Source: JAKOQB01 sp036824465
GTDB lineage: Bacteria; Pseudomonadota; Gammaproteobacteria; Burkholderiales; Burkholderiaceae_F
DNA length: 25,484 bases
Direction: 5' to 3'
Assembly (NCBI GenBank): GCA_036824465.1
Contig: DAITAC010000064.1
Span: 1-25,484, forward strand
In this document: positions 16,051 to 24,034 of the stretch, piece after piece
Layout of the letters: every line of letters starts with the position of its first letter
Numbering within the stretch: the first letter of the stretch is position 1
The notes under the pieces: model-generated
What the model was told of the DNA's origin: nothing
Database searches by the model: none
The model's input: only the letters and a program-made list of their open reading frames with translations
Translations under genes and position numbers: made by a program

Positions 16051-16893
16051 ATGAAAGTAGTCCACACGATCCAGGAACTGCGCGACCAGTTGCGCGGCCA
16101 ACTGCGCATCGCCTTCGTGCCGACGATGGGCAACCTGCATGCTGCCCACCTCGCCTTGATGGATATGGCGCACCAGCATGGCGATCCGGTGGTGGCATCG
16201 ATCTTCGTCAATCGCCTGCAGTTCGGCCCCAACGAGGACTTCGACAAGTACCCACGCACGCTGCAGGAAGACATCGACAAGCTGCAGAAGCAGAACACCG
16301 TGTATGCGCTGTTTGCACCGAGCGAGCGCGAGTTCTATCCCGAGCCGCAGCAATACCGCGTCCAGCCGCCGACCGATCTCGGCGACATTCTCGAGGGACA
16401 CTTCCGGCCCGGCTTCTTCGGTGGCGTGACGACCGTGGTCCTGAAGCTGTTTTCCTGCGTGCAGCCGCGCGTGGCGGTGTTCGGCAAGAAGGACTATCAG
16501 CAGCTGATGATCGTGCGCCAGATGTGCCGGCAGTTCGCGCTGCCGACCGAGATCATTCCGCACGAAACGGTGCGCGACCCGGACGGCCTGGCAATGTCAT
16601 CGCGCAACCGTTTCCTGAACGACACGGAACGCAAGGAAGCGCCGCGCATGTACCGCACGTTGAACCAGGTGCGCAATCGGCTGCGCGCGGGCGAACACGA
16701 CGTGGCGCGCATCGAAGCCGATGCGCAGCGTGAGCTGGCCGCCAACGGCTGGAAGATCGACTACGTATCGGTGCGGCGGCAGCGCGATTTGAACGCACCG
16801 ACGCCGGCCGAGGTCAAAGCCGGTGAGCCGCTGGTCGTCTTGTCCGCCGCGAAACTCGGAACTACGCGGCTGATCGACAACCTGGAAATCTGA
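16051..16893 (+). CDS. panC: Pantoate-beta-alanine ligase (pantothenate synthetase)
   Basis: A 280-residue enzyme that joins pantoate and beta-alanine with ATP to make pantothenate. Conserved features: FVPTMGNLH near residue 22, SIFVNRLQFGPNEDFDKYPRTL, LEGHFRPGFFGGVTTVV, VAVFGKKDYQQLM, AMSSRNRFLN (the KMSKS-like loop), and LSAAKLGTTRLIDNLEI at the end. The HxGH nucleotide-binding motif is HAAH here (His30 to His33), with Ala in the Gly place. The GAGG-containing sequence GCGGAGGCGCCG precedes the ATG. Length is normal for the Burkholderiales form. It follows panB and ends the core block. Confidence 0.94.
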   Translation: MKVVHTIQELRDQLRGQLRIAFVPTMGNLHAAHLALMDMAHQHGDPVVASIFVNRLQFGPNEDFDKYPRTLQEDIDKLQKQNTVYALFAPSEREFYPEPQQYRVQPPTDLGDILEGHFRPGFFGGVTTVVLKLFSCVQPRVAVFGKKDYQQLMIVRQMCRQFALPTEIIPHETVRDPDGLAMSSRNRFLNDTERKEAPRMYRTLNQVRNRLRAGEHDVARIEADAQRELAANGWKIDYVSVRRQRDLNAPTPAEVKAGEPLVVLSAAKLGTTRLIDNLEI

Positions 16894-17208
16894 TTCCGTT
16901 TCCCATTCAAATCAGCATGGACCATCGTCCCGGCGCAGGCCGGGACCCAAGTTGGATCATTGGACATTGGGCCCCGGCCTGCGCCGAGGCCACGAGTTCG
17001 TTCTTCGCGCTTTGAACCAGAACTGGAATGAGGAACGTGCGCGCCCGAGCCGGGGCCGAATGGCGGAGCTCAGTTCGGGCGATGGGACCACCCGACACAA
17101 GGCCTTGACAACCGCGTCACACGGGATGGATTCGCCTCCCGCCGGCAACCCGTAGCCCTGGCGACAATCCTCCTTCGTAAGCACACCCGCACGCCCAATC
17201 CCAGTGCC
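16894..17208. other. Intergenic region between panC and the GNAT gene
   Basis: 315 bases without a supported gene. The first part holds the REP/BIME-like palindrome pair. The rest contains a TTGACA at 17105-17110 that could be a -35 box, but no good -10 at the right distance. The open frames here translate the palindrome and are not real genes. Confidence 0.6.
16926..16989. repeat. REP/BIME-like palindrome pair
   Basis: Two inward copies face each other. The left one (16926-16950) reads CGTCCCGGCGCAGGCCGGGA then CCCAA; the right one (16967-16989) is its reverse complement with about three mismatches (TTGGGCCCCGGCCTGCGCCG). Each copy is also palindromic in itself (CCCGG-CGCAGG-CCGGG). Translated, it gives the familiar WVPACAGT string seen for many bacterial REP-type repeats. 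The spacer is 16 bases. Confidence 0.75.
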
Positions 17209-17760
17209 ATGGGGACACATCTGCACTACAAGATTGCCGACACCGACGCGGAATTCGAGGCGATCCACCGGCTGAACTACCGCACCTTCGTCGAAGAGAT
17301 CCCGCAACATGCGGCGAATGCCGAGCGCCGGCTCGTCGACCGGTTTCACGCGCAGAACACCTACCTGATCTGCGTCGCAGACTCGCAAGTGGTGGGCATG
17401 CTAGCGCTGCGAACCCAGCGCCCGTTCTCGCTCGACGAGAAGCTGCCGGATCTCGACACGTTTCTGCCAGCCGGTGGCCGCATCGGCGAGGTGCGGCTGC
17501 TGGCGATAGAACGTGAGTGGCGCAACTCCGGCGTGATGGCGGGCCTGGCGCGAATGCTCGAGCGCGAGTGCTTCGCACGCCGTCTCGACATGGTGATCGT
17601 CTCGGCCACGACGCGTCAGCGCCGCTTCTATCAGCATCTCGGCTTCGAGCCGTTTGGCCCGCTCGTTGGCCGCGAAGGCGCACGATTTCAGCCAATGCGC
17701 CTCGGACGCGAGCGCTTTCACGAAGTGATGCCGACCGCGGCCTGGCGGCGCGAGCGCTAG
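17209..17760 (+). CDS. GNAT-family N-acetyltransferase
   Basis: A 183-residue protein with the GNAT fold: an N-terminal helix segment AIHRLNYRTFVEEI, strand NTYLICVADSQVVGMLALR, then motif A at EVRLLAIEREWRNSGVMAGL. The latter carries the acetyl-CoA-binding loop in a shortened form, RNSG. Motif B follows at VSATTRQRRFYQHLGFEPFG. The long insert FSLDEKLPDLDTFLP before motif A is a feature of acyltransferases related to autoinducer synthases and N-acyl-amino acid synthases, so an acyl substrate other than acetyl is possible. No Shine-Dalgarno is seen before the ATG. The gene is followed by a short GC hairpin and then the radical SAM gene. The substrate is unknown. Confidence 0.8.
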   Translation: MGTHLHYKIADTDAEFEAIHRLNYRTFVEEIPQHAANAERRLVDRFHAQNTYLICVADSQVVGMLALRTQRPFSLDEKLPDLDTFLPAGGRIGEVRLLAIEREWRNSGVMAGLARMLERECFARRLDMVIVSATTRQRRFYQHLGFEPFGPLVGREGARFQPMRLGRERFHEVMPTAAWRRER

Positions 17761-17785
17761 ATCGCCCGCCGGGCACTGCCGCGAA

Positions 17786-17802
17786 CCCGCGCGCGCCGCG
17801 GG
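17786..17802. terminator. Possible terminator hairpin after the GNAT gene
   Basis: CCCGCG, loop CGCGC, CGCGGG, then ATTT, 26 bases after the GNAT stop. The stem is short and the T-run weak. Confidence 0.25.
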
Positions 17803-17898
17803 ATTTCCGGCCCCGTTCGTGACAAACGTCTACAAGTGTCCACCGACGGCGCCGTAGATTGAGCTCGTCACTTTCGCGCGAGCGCGCGAGGGGTCGCG

Positions 17899-19227
17899 AT
17901 GGCCGACCGTTTGAAGTTTCTTCTGGTCAATCCAACGGCGCCGCAATGGCGTGTTGGCGCGGGCACGACTGCTTCAAAGAAGACGCAGTTCTTCCGCTTC
18001 TCGATGCTGTCCAGCCTGTATGTCGCGGCAGCGCTGCCGCGCGATGTGGCGGCGCAGATCGTCGACGAGGAGGTCGATGTCCTCGATTTCGACACGGATG
18101 CCGACCTGATCGGCATTTCCTTCATGACCTTCAATGCGCCGCGCGCGTACGAGATTGCCGATCGATTCCGTGCGAAGGGAAAGAAAGTCATCGTGGGCGG
18201 CTACCACCCGAGTCTGCTGCCGAACGAAGCCGCGCAGCATGCTGACAGTGTGTGCATCGGCGAGGCCGAAGGCACGGTGCCGCAGTTGATCGACGACTTC
18301 CGTCACGGCAGACTCAAGCCGCGCTACGCGTCCGGCCTGGTGTCGCTCAGCGGACTGCCTGTTCCGGACCGCTCCTTGATCCTGAACGGCCGGTACGCAC
18401 CGGTCGATACGGTGCAGGCCACGCGTGGCTGCCCGAACAACTGCAGCTTCTGCTCGATTTCGTCGTTCTTCCACCAGCAGTTCCGCGCGCGTCCGGTCGA
18501 AGAAGTGATTGATGAAATCCGATCGCTCGGCCGTTACCTCCTCTTCATGGACGATAACCTGACTGCCAGCAAAAGCTATGCGGAAGAACTCTTCAACCGC
18601 ATGATCCCGCTGGGTAAGCAGTGGTTCAGCCAGGCGAGCATCCGCATCGCTTACGACGATCGCCTGCTCACGGCCGCCGCAGCCAGCGGTTGCCGGGGGC
18701 TCTTCATCGGGCTCGAATCGCTGTCGCAGGACAACCTGCGAGACTGGAACAAGAAGATCAACAAGGCCAAGGACTTCGATTGGGCGATCAAGCGCCTGCA
18801 CGACCATGGCATCGGCGTCATCCCAGGGGTGGTCTTCGGTTACGACAACGACACGCCGGCGATCTTCGACCAGACGCTCGACTTTCTGCTGAAGACGAAC
18901 GCCGATGCGTTGCAGGCAACGATCCTGACGCCGTTTCCTGGCACGCCTCTGTACGAAGAAATGAATCAGCAGGGACGCATCACGGACCGTGATTGGTCTC
19001 ACTACGATTTCAGCCACGTCGTGTTCGAACCGCTGCGCATGAGCGCGGCACAACTGCGTGCTGGACACGACCGCGTGCTGACGCAGTTCTACTCATTGAA
19101 GAACGCCAGCCGCCGGTTCCTGCGCGAGATGGCTTACCTGCCGCTTTCCCTGATCGCCAAGGCGGCGATTCCGCTGAATCTCTCGTATCGGGTACGGCTG
19201 ACGGCGGCCGGCACGATACCGGCGTGA
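17899..19227 (+). CDS. B12-binding-type radical SAM protein
   Basis: A 442-residue radical SAM enzyme of the class with an N-terminal cobalamin-binding-like domain. Residues 1-140 form a Rossmann-type region (FLLVNPTAP, LIGISFMTFNAPRAYEIA, KVIVGGYHPSLLPNEA, SVCIGEAEGT). No clear DxHxxG cobalamin motif is seen, so B12 may be held base-off or be absent. The iron-sulfur motif is CPNNCSFC with Cys178, Cys182 and Cys185. The barrel continues through LFMDDNLTAS, GLFIGLESLS and GVIPGVVFGYDNDT to LTPFPGTPLYEEM. The C-terminal part, HVVFEPLRMSAAQLRAGHD, resembles the DUF4070-like end found in several such proteins, including hopanoid-type enzymes. GAGGGG lies five bases before the ATG. The substrate is unknown. 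Confidence 0.87.
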   Translation: MADRLKFLLVNPTAPQWRVGAGTTASKKTQFFRFSMLSSLYVAAALPRDVAAQIVDEEVDVLDFDTDADLIGISFMTFNAPRAYEIADRFRAKGKKVIVGGYHPSLLPNEAAQHADSVCIGEAEGTVPQLIDDFRHGRLKPRYASGLVSLSGLPVPDRSLILNGRYAPVDTVQATRGCPNNCSFCSISSFFHQQFRARPVEEVIDEIRSLGRYLLFMDDNLTASKSYAEELFNRMIPLGKQWFSQASIRIAYDDRLLTAAAASGCRGLFIGLESLSQDNLRDWNKKINKAKDFDWAIKRLHDHGIGVIPGVVFGYDNDTPAIFDQTLDFLLKTNADALQATILTPFPGTPLYEEMNQQGRITDRDWSHYDFSHVVFEPLRMSAAQLRAGHDRVLTQFYSLKNASRRFLREMAYLPLSLIAKAAIPLNLSYRVRLTAAGTIPA

Positions 19228-19787
19228 CAATTGCGCTGGCGGTAATTCGCCTTGCCACACAACGCGAACACGACTGCCGACACCCGCGCCGGTCGCTTGC
19301 CAAATCTTAAAGATGATCTGCGGTTTCGCGTTTCTTCATCCGCACGCTCGGAAGAGCTGACCGTGTTGTTGCTGGTTGCCTGCAACGATCTGGCACAGCG
19401 TCTTCTCTTTACGGGCGAGGATGCGAAAGAATGCGAAATCGTTACGGTTTCGGGGGTCCGCTTACCCTTCCCGAGGTGTCGATCGTCGAAAAAAGTGCGA
19501 TCTGAGGGGCCGACTTCAGCAGGACGCTCAGACTCCGCGCGTTTTCACACAGGCGCGGCCAGGACCCGACGTTGGTGTCTTCCGACGAATTTGTTGGGAA
19601 CCAGACATCCGATACCTGTTCACGCGTTCAAATATGGAAGATCGTCCGTCCAGCGGCGATCAGGAATCGCCTCCACTTCCCTCGGTGGCCCAGGAAGACG
19701 GGAAGGCTGCAACTGCGGGGAATTCCCTTATGCTTCGCCGCTCCCGATTCGGGGTCATGCCTTTGCCAAGCGATCGTCGATATTGAA
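19228..19787. other. 560-base region without a supported gene
   Basis: Between the radical SAM stop and the acyltransferase start. Frames here are short or lack ribosome sites and family features, and the composition is less GC-rich than the neighbouring genes. A 24-codon frame at 19431-19505, with GAGG ten bases upstream, is the only small frame worth noting. It may hold the acyltransferase promoter, but I see no convincing box. Confidence 0.5.
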
Positions 19788-20605
19788 ATGGCGGAACAGC
19801 TGATCATTTACGGTAGCGGTCAGATGGCAGAGGTAGCCTATGCCAGATTCCGCCGCGATCCTCGTTATGAAATCGCCGGTTTCACCGTCGATCGATCGCA
19901 TCTGCATGCAACGTCAATGTTCGGCTTGCGCGTCGTACCATTTGAAGATGTCGAACGCGAGTACCCCGCGCGATCGTTCCGGATGTTCATTGCGGTTGGC
20001 CCGATCCAGAACAATCGGATCCGCGCCGATCGATTCCTGCAGGCGCGGCGTATGGGCTACGGCTTCGTGAATTACGTGAGCCCACACGCGATCGTGGATC
20101 CGGAGGTCGCGTTGGGTGAAAACTGCTCAGTCGGCGAAAANNNNNNNNNNNNNNNNNNNNNNNNNNNNNNNNNNNNNNNNNNNNNNNNNNNNNNNNNNNN
20201 NNNNNNNNNNNNNNNNNNNNNNNNNNNNNNNNNNNNNNNNACGCGATCGTGGATCCGGAGGTCGCGTTGGGTGAAAACTGCTCAGTCGGCGAAAATGCCA
20301 TCGTGCAGCCGTACGCGAAGATCGGAGACAATGTAATGATTGGTGCTGCAAGCGTCGTGGGCCATCACTGCGTGCTGGCCGATCACTGCTATCTGACTGT
20401 CAACTGCATCCTGGCTGGTTCAGCGCACATCGGCGCGCGCGCTTTTCTTGGTGCAGGCGCGACGATTCGCGATCGAGTCAGCATCGGGGACGGATGCATT
20501 ATTGGCGCGGGTGCAACCATCGTCCGCGAGACTGCTCCGGGCACCGTTCATTTGGCTCCGGATTCAATTGAGCTTTCGATCAGCAGCGATCGAATCAGCC
20601 TCTAG
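19788..20605 (+). CDS. NeuD/PglD-like sugar O-acyltransferase, interrupted by an assembly gap
   Basis: The ATG at 19788 opens with MAEQLIIYGSGQMAEVAYAR, the NAD-like N-terminal domain of the NeuD/PglD/PerB family, which acetylates or acylates sugars for surface polysaccharides and glycans. The C-terminal part is a left-handed beta-helix made of hexapeptide repeats (VDPEVALGENCSVGENAIVQ, IGDNVMIGAASVVG, HIGARAFLGAGATI, GCIIGAGATIVRE). A 100-N run splits it; read literally the frame shifts after the gap. If the two identical 55-base flanks are treated as one, the frame continues exactly and gives a normal 220-residue protein. No Shine-Dalgarno is seen. The last 42 bases overlap the convergent Bug-type gene. 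Confidence 0.85.
20086..20140. repeat. 55-base duplication, left flank of gap 1
   Basis: Identical to 20241-20295 and lying directly against the N run. Its length and position point to unmerged contig overlap, not to a biological repeat. Confidence 0.9.
20141..20240. other. Assembly gap, 100 N
   Basis: Exactly 100 unknown bases inside the acyltransferase gene. The number is a conventional placeholder, and the flanking duplicates suggest that no sequence is really missing. Confidence 0.95.
20241..20295. repeat. 55-base duplication, right flank of gap 1
   Basis: Second copy of 20086-20140, base for base. Continuing from this copy restores the acyltransferase reading frame. Confidence 0.9.
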
Positions 20606-21565
20606 TGCCGCATCACGTTGGCGATTGACCAGGCGTCGATACCTTTCCAGTTCGTTGCGCAGGAACGCCGCGAACGCGTTGGGCGGCTCATCGATTGGCT
20701 CGAATCCGAGACGCTCCAGGCCTTTACGAAACTCCTCCGACGCAAGCGCCTGCCGCAATGCGCCCTGGAGGCTGGTGATCAATTTGCCGGACGTTCCGCC
20801 TGGAGCGAGCAGCCCGTGCCAGGTCTCGAAGTCGAAATCGAAGCCCTGTTCGATCATTGTTGGTGCATCGGGGAACGCATGCGACCGCATCTGTCCCGCA
20901 TTCGCGACGACGCGAAGTGCTCCGGAACTCGCGTGGGGCGCGACCGCCGCAACATCGGCGAGCAACAGGTCGACGCGGCCGGCCACGACGTCCAACAGGG
21001 CCGGCGCAGTTCCCTTGTACGGCACCTCAAGAATGTCCACGCGGGCAGCAGTCTTCAGGGACTCGATTGCAAACTGAACCAGCGTTGCGCCGGAAGCGTA
21101 GGTCAACGTCCCCGGCTGTTTGCGCGCGTGCTCGACCAACTGCGAGGCGTTCATGACTGAGCGATCGGAAGGCACCGCCAGCACCAGGGGAGCGCGCGCA
21201 ATCCGGCCGATGGCAGCGAAATCCCGTAGCGGGTCGTACCGCAAGCTGCGGTCCAGCGCGGGGGCGATCGTGAGGTTGCTTGCGCTGCCCAGCAGCAGCG
21301 TGGAGCCATCGGCCGGAGCGCGTGCGGCGAACTCAACGCCAATTGCGCCGCCGGCGCCGGACCGATTCTCGACCACCATGGAAACGCCGAGCAGAGCCCC
21401 CAGCGTTTGCGCCAGCAGCCGCGCAATCAGATCACTCTGGCCACCGGGCGGAAAGGCGACGACGAGCCGAACCGGTTTCGTGGGAGAAGTTTGCGCCGCC
21501 GCGAGCCGACTCGTCAGCAAAAGCGCGCCAGCAGCAACCGCCTGCAGAATCTGACGCCGGTGCAT
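20564..21565 (-). CDS. Bug/TctC-family periplasmic binding protein
   Basis: A 333-residue tripartite tricarboxylate transporter substrate-binding protein. The signal peptide MHRRQILQAVAAGALLLTS ends with a cleavage site AAAQ-T at about 25; the HRRQIL start is twin-arginine-like. The mature part has the Bug pattern: KPVRLVVAFPPGGQSDLIAR, LGVSMVVENRSGAGGAIG, ADGSTLLLGSASNLTIAP, LPLVLAVPS-type strand, then VPYKGTAPALLDVVAGRVDL and FETWHGLLAPGGTSG. Such proteins catch small carboxylic acids in the periplasm; the ligand here is unknown. No TctA/TctB membrane genes are nearby, which is common for orphan Bug genes. AAAGGAG precedes the ATG, and the ATG shares its A with the stop of the upstream adenylation gene (TGATG). 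Its 3' end overlaps the acyltransferase gene. Confidence 0.92.
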   Translation of the reverse strand: MHRRQILQAVAAGALLLTSRLAAAQTSPTKPVRLVVAFPPGGQSDLIARLLAQTLGALLGVSMVVENRSGAGGAIGVEFAARAPADGSTLLLGSASNLTIAPALDRSLRYDPLRDFAAIGRIARAPLVLAVPSDRSVMNASQLVEHARKQPGTLTYASGATLVQFAIESLKTAARVDILEVPYKGTAPALLDVVAGRVDLLLADVAAVAPHASSGALRVVANAGQMRSHAFPDAPTMIEQGFDFDFETWHGLLAPGGTSGKLITSLQGALRQALASEEFRKGLERLGFEPIDEPPNAFAAFLRNELERYRRLVNRQRDAALEADSIAADRKLN

Positions 21566-23424
21566 CAGGCGCTCCTTTCGAATTCACCACGCGCCGACGA
21601 TTCGGGTTGCGCCATGCGCGCTTCCGTGGCCTCGCAGATCGCGGCGGCAAGCTCTGATAGGTTGGGATGATCCAAAAGCACTTCCAGCGTCACCGAGACG
21701 CCGAACGCAGCATCGACAGCGGCAAGCACGCGCATGCCGCGCAACGAATCGCCGCCGAGATCGAAGAAGTTGTCCTTCCTGCCCACGCTCGGGACCTGGA
21801 GCACGTCGGAGAAGATCCGGGCGATCTCAGTTTCTTCGCGGCCGATCGGTGGTTCGTATTTCACCCGGACCGTTCGGTCGAGGAGGTCAGCCAGTTCGGT
21901 GCGGTTGACCTTGCCGGCAGACCCGCGCGGCAGGGCTGCCACCTCAAGGATGCGCGTCGGGATCTTGAACGCTGCCAGCCTGGCGCGAAGAAAGCGGCGC
22001 AAATCGCGGTCGCTGACTCGCTCGCGCAGCACGACCGCTGCGGCAAGGTCCTGCCCCAGCGTGGGATGCGCGATGGCAAACGCGGCTGCCTCGATCACCC
22101 GCGGGTGCTGGGCCAGCGCGGCTTCAACCTCGCCCGGCGCGATCTTCAGACCGCCTCGATTGATGATGTCCGTGAGTCGACCTTCGAGGTAGACGAATCC
22201 ATCGCGGTCGATACGCCCCGCATCGCCGGTTCTGAACCAGCCGTCGCAGAAGGCGGATCGGTTGGCCTCGTCGTTGTTCTCGTAACCCGCGAACACCTCC
22301 GGTCCCCGGACAATGATCTCGCCCGGTTCGTCAGGACCCAGGAGGCGACTCGCATCGTCCGCAATCGCGATGTCGATGTTCGTCGCTCGACCGACCGATC
22401 CCACGGGGGCTCGTTCCGGCGGAAACGGCGTCTGAGTAATGCTGCCGGACTCCGTCATTCCATAGCCGATGATGACGGGCACCGCGAACGCCTGCTCCAG
22501 CCGCGAGCGAACCGCCTCAGGTAGGTCAGTCGTGCCGGACCAGATCGCCTTCAGAAAATGGCGCGACCGCGGCGCACGGCGTTCGAACGCTTCGAGCAGC
22601 GCGATATGCGAGGCAGGAGGTGCAAAGTAATGCGTTGGAGCAACGGACTCCAGCAGCTCGATCGTGGCATCTGCCGTCATCACCCCGGTGCAGACGATCG
22701 AACCACCGGTCAGCAACCCGGCGTGCACCCGCCGGATTCCGGCGCTCGAGTGCAGCGGCAAGGCGACCAGGCACCGGTCGGAGTGATCGATCCGCGAAAG
22801 CTCGACACGATTGCGCGCTGCCTCGGCAACACGCCACTGTTCCCACGGCACGATCTTCGGCGCCGAGGTGGTGCCCGACGTGTGCATCAGCAGGGCTATA
22901 TCGTCAATGAGCGGCGGTTCGACAGCTATGCGGCGGCGTGACGACTCCGGGATCAATTCCACAGTGCCGGCGCGATCGCCCGAGGAGGAACGCAGCGCGA
23001 TAAGCGCTATGGCCGCTCGGCGCGCCGCACTTACGGCAGCCGAGTTCGAGCCCTCGGGCGCGATCAACGCATCGATCCGCATGGCGAGGAGTAGGCGCAC
23101 CAGCGCGTCCTCGTCCAGTGTGTCGTTCAAGGGTGCGCAAGTCGCGGCGGAACATACGGCCAGCATCGTCACCACAAACTCCGGCCCATCCGGCAACGCA
23201 ATGCCGATGCGCGAGCCCCGCCCGAAACCGGCGTCGGCCAGACCCCGAGCAATCAACTCCAGCTGCCGCTCCAGTTCCGCATAGGTCAGATCAGGTTGAC
23301 CCGGAGCGACGATGGCAACCGCCGCTGCATGGTCGCGAAAGGAAGTCGCGAACAAGTCAGGAAGTGTGCTCGGTGCGTGTCTGGGCCGTGCCCAACCCGG
23401 TTTCTTCATGTCTTCTGTGTCCAT
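21565..23424 (-). CDS. AMP-dependent acyl ligase fused to a carrier (PCP/ACP) domain
   Basis: About 619 residues from the ATG at 23424; an in-frame GTG at 23490 would add 22 residues and an ATG at 23409 is also possible. It is an ANL-superfamily adenylation domain: P-loop TSGTTSAPK (about 182-190), YGMTESGSITQT (A5), WFRTGDAGRIDRDGFVYLEGR (A7/A8 hinge), NRGGLKIAPGEVEAAL and the C-terminal lysine motif PRGSAGKVNRTEL. A carrier domain follows, DNFFDLGGDSLRGM, with the phosphopantetheine Ser at codon 21745-21747. It would activate a carboxylic acid with ATP and load it on its own carrier arm, as in stand-alone A-T didomain NRPS-like proteins. There is no condensation, reductase or thioesterase domain. 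Its TGA overlaps the Bug gene start (TGATG), suggesting co-expression. Confidence 0.88.
   Translation of the reverse strand: MDTEDMKKPGWARPRHAPSTLPDLFATSFRDHAAAVAIVAPGQPDLTYAELERQLELIARGLADAGFGRGSRIGIALPDGPEFVVTMLAVCSAATCAPLNDTLDEDALVRLLLAMRIDALIAPEGSNSAAVSAARRAAIALIALRSSSGDRAGTVELIPESSRRRIAVEPPLIDDIALLMHTSGTTSAPKIVPWEQWRVAEAARNRVELSRIDHSDRCLVALPLHSSAGIRRVHAGLLTGGSIVCTGVMTADATIELLESVAPTHYFAPPASHIALLEAFERRAPRSRHFLKAIWSGTTDLPEAVRSRLEQAFAVPVIIGYGMTESGSITQTPFPPERAPVGSVGRATNIDIAIADDASRLLGPDEPGEIIVRGPEVFAGYENNDEANRSAFCDGWFRTGDAGRIDRDGFVYLEGRLTDIINRGGLKIAPGEVEAALAQHPRVIEAAAFAIAHPTLGQDLAAAVVLRERVSDRDLRRFLRARLAAFKIPTRILEVAALPRGSAGKVNRTELADLLDRTVRVKYEPPIGREETEIARIFSDVLQVPSVGRKDNFFDLGGDSLRGMRVLAAVDAAFGVSVTLEVLLDHPNLSELAAAICEATEARMAQPESSARGEFERSA
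21572..21578 (-). promoter_or_regulatory. Ribosome binding site of the Bug gene within the adenylation gene
   Basis: Minus-strand AAAGGAG, six bases before the Bug ATG and lying inside the last codons of the adenylation gene. With the TGATG overlap it supports coupled translation. Confidence 0.55.
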
Positions 23425-23824
23425 GACGGGCGCGTGATTGCGTACATCAGAACCGGATGGTTCGCGAGCTGATTTTCGATCGACTGGCACGCTGCGCCAA
23501 GTTTCTTCCAGCGTAGCAGGGAAACGCGCATGCTCCAGCGCTGCGAGCGCTTCGCAATGGTGCCGGAATCATCGAAAGCCGCGCCGTCGTCGGCGGGACG
23601 TGTTCTCAGATCATCGTGATGACCTGCCCGGCGAAGCGTCGCTCGCGCTTGAGGCACATGTTCGAGATTCCCAAGGGCGCACTGATTTGCTGAGTCCGCG
23701 AAGCAAGATACGGCATTGCGCGCAGCCCTGCGCGCACTGTGATCACGCGCCCATAGTCGTCGAGCCGATTGCCCTCAATGCGCGCCACATAATCGTCCGA
23801 CCAGTTAGGCGCCAAATACGCTCA

Positions 23825-23879
23825 GCGAGCGATGCTGCGCCGATCGCTGGAAGTTCTGGCAGCGGGGAGAGTTCCTACT
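23825..23879. repeat. 55-base duplication, left flank of gap 2
   Basis: Identical to 23980-24034 and directly against the N run, the same design as at gap 1. Confidence 0.9.
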
Positions 23880-23979
23880 NNNNNNNNNNNNNNNNNNNNN
23901 NNNNNNNNNNNNNNNNNNNNNNNNNNNNNNNNNNNNNNNNNNNNNNNNNNNNNNNNNNNNNNNNNNNNNNNNNNNNNNN
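23880..23979. other. Assembly gap, 100 N
   Basis: Exactly 100 placeholder bases in a non-coding stretch. It is likely that nothing is missing, given the identical flanks. Confidence 0.95.
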
Positions 23980-24034
23980 GCGAGCGATGCTGCGCCGATC
24001 GCTGGAAGTTCTGGCAGCGGGGAGAGTTCCTACT
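23980..24034. repeat. 55-base duplication, right flank of gap 2
   Basis: Second copy of 23825-23879, base for base. Confidence 0.9.

Noticed and set aside
16761..16967. Small minus-strand frame containing WVPACAGT
   Set aside because: This is a translated REP-type palindrome, not a protein.
17974..19068. A 364-codon minus-strand frame opposite the radical SAM gene
   Set aside because: The plus strand carries the CxxxCxxC motif and a good ribosome site; the antisense product has neither.
23606..23815. 69-codon minus-strand frame upstream of the adenylation gene
   Set aside because: It begins only with TTG, directly after an in-frame stop, has no ribosome site and matches no family I know. 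It might be a gene remnant, but the evidence is too thin.
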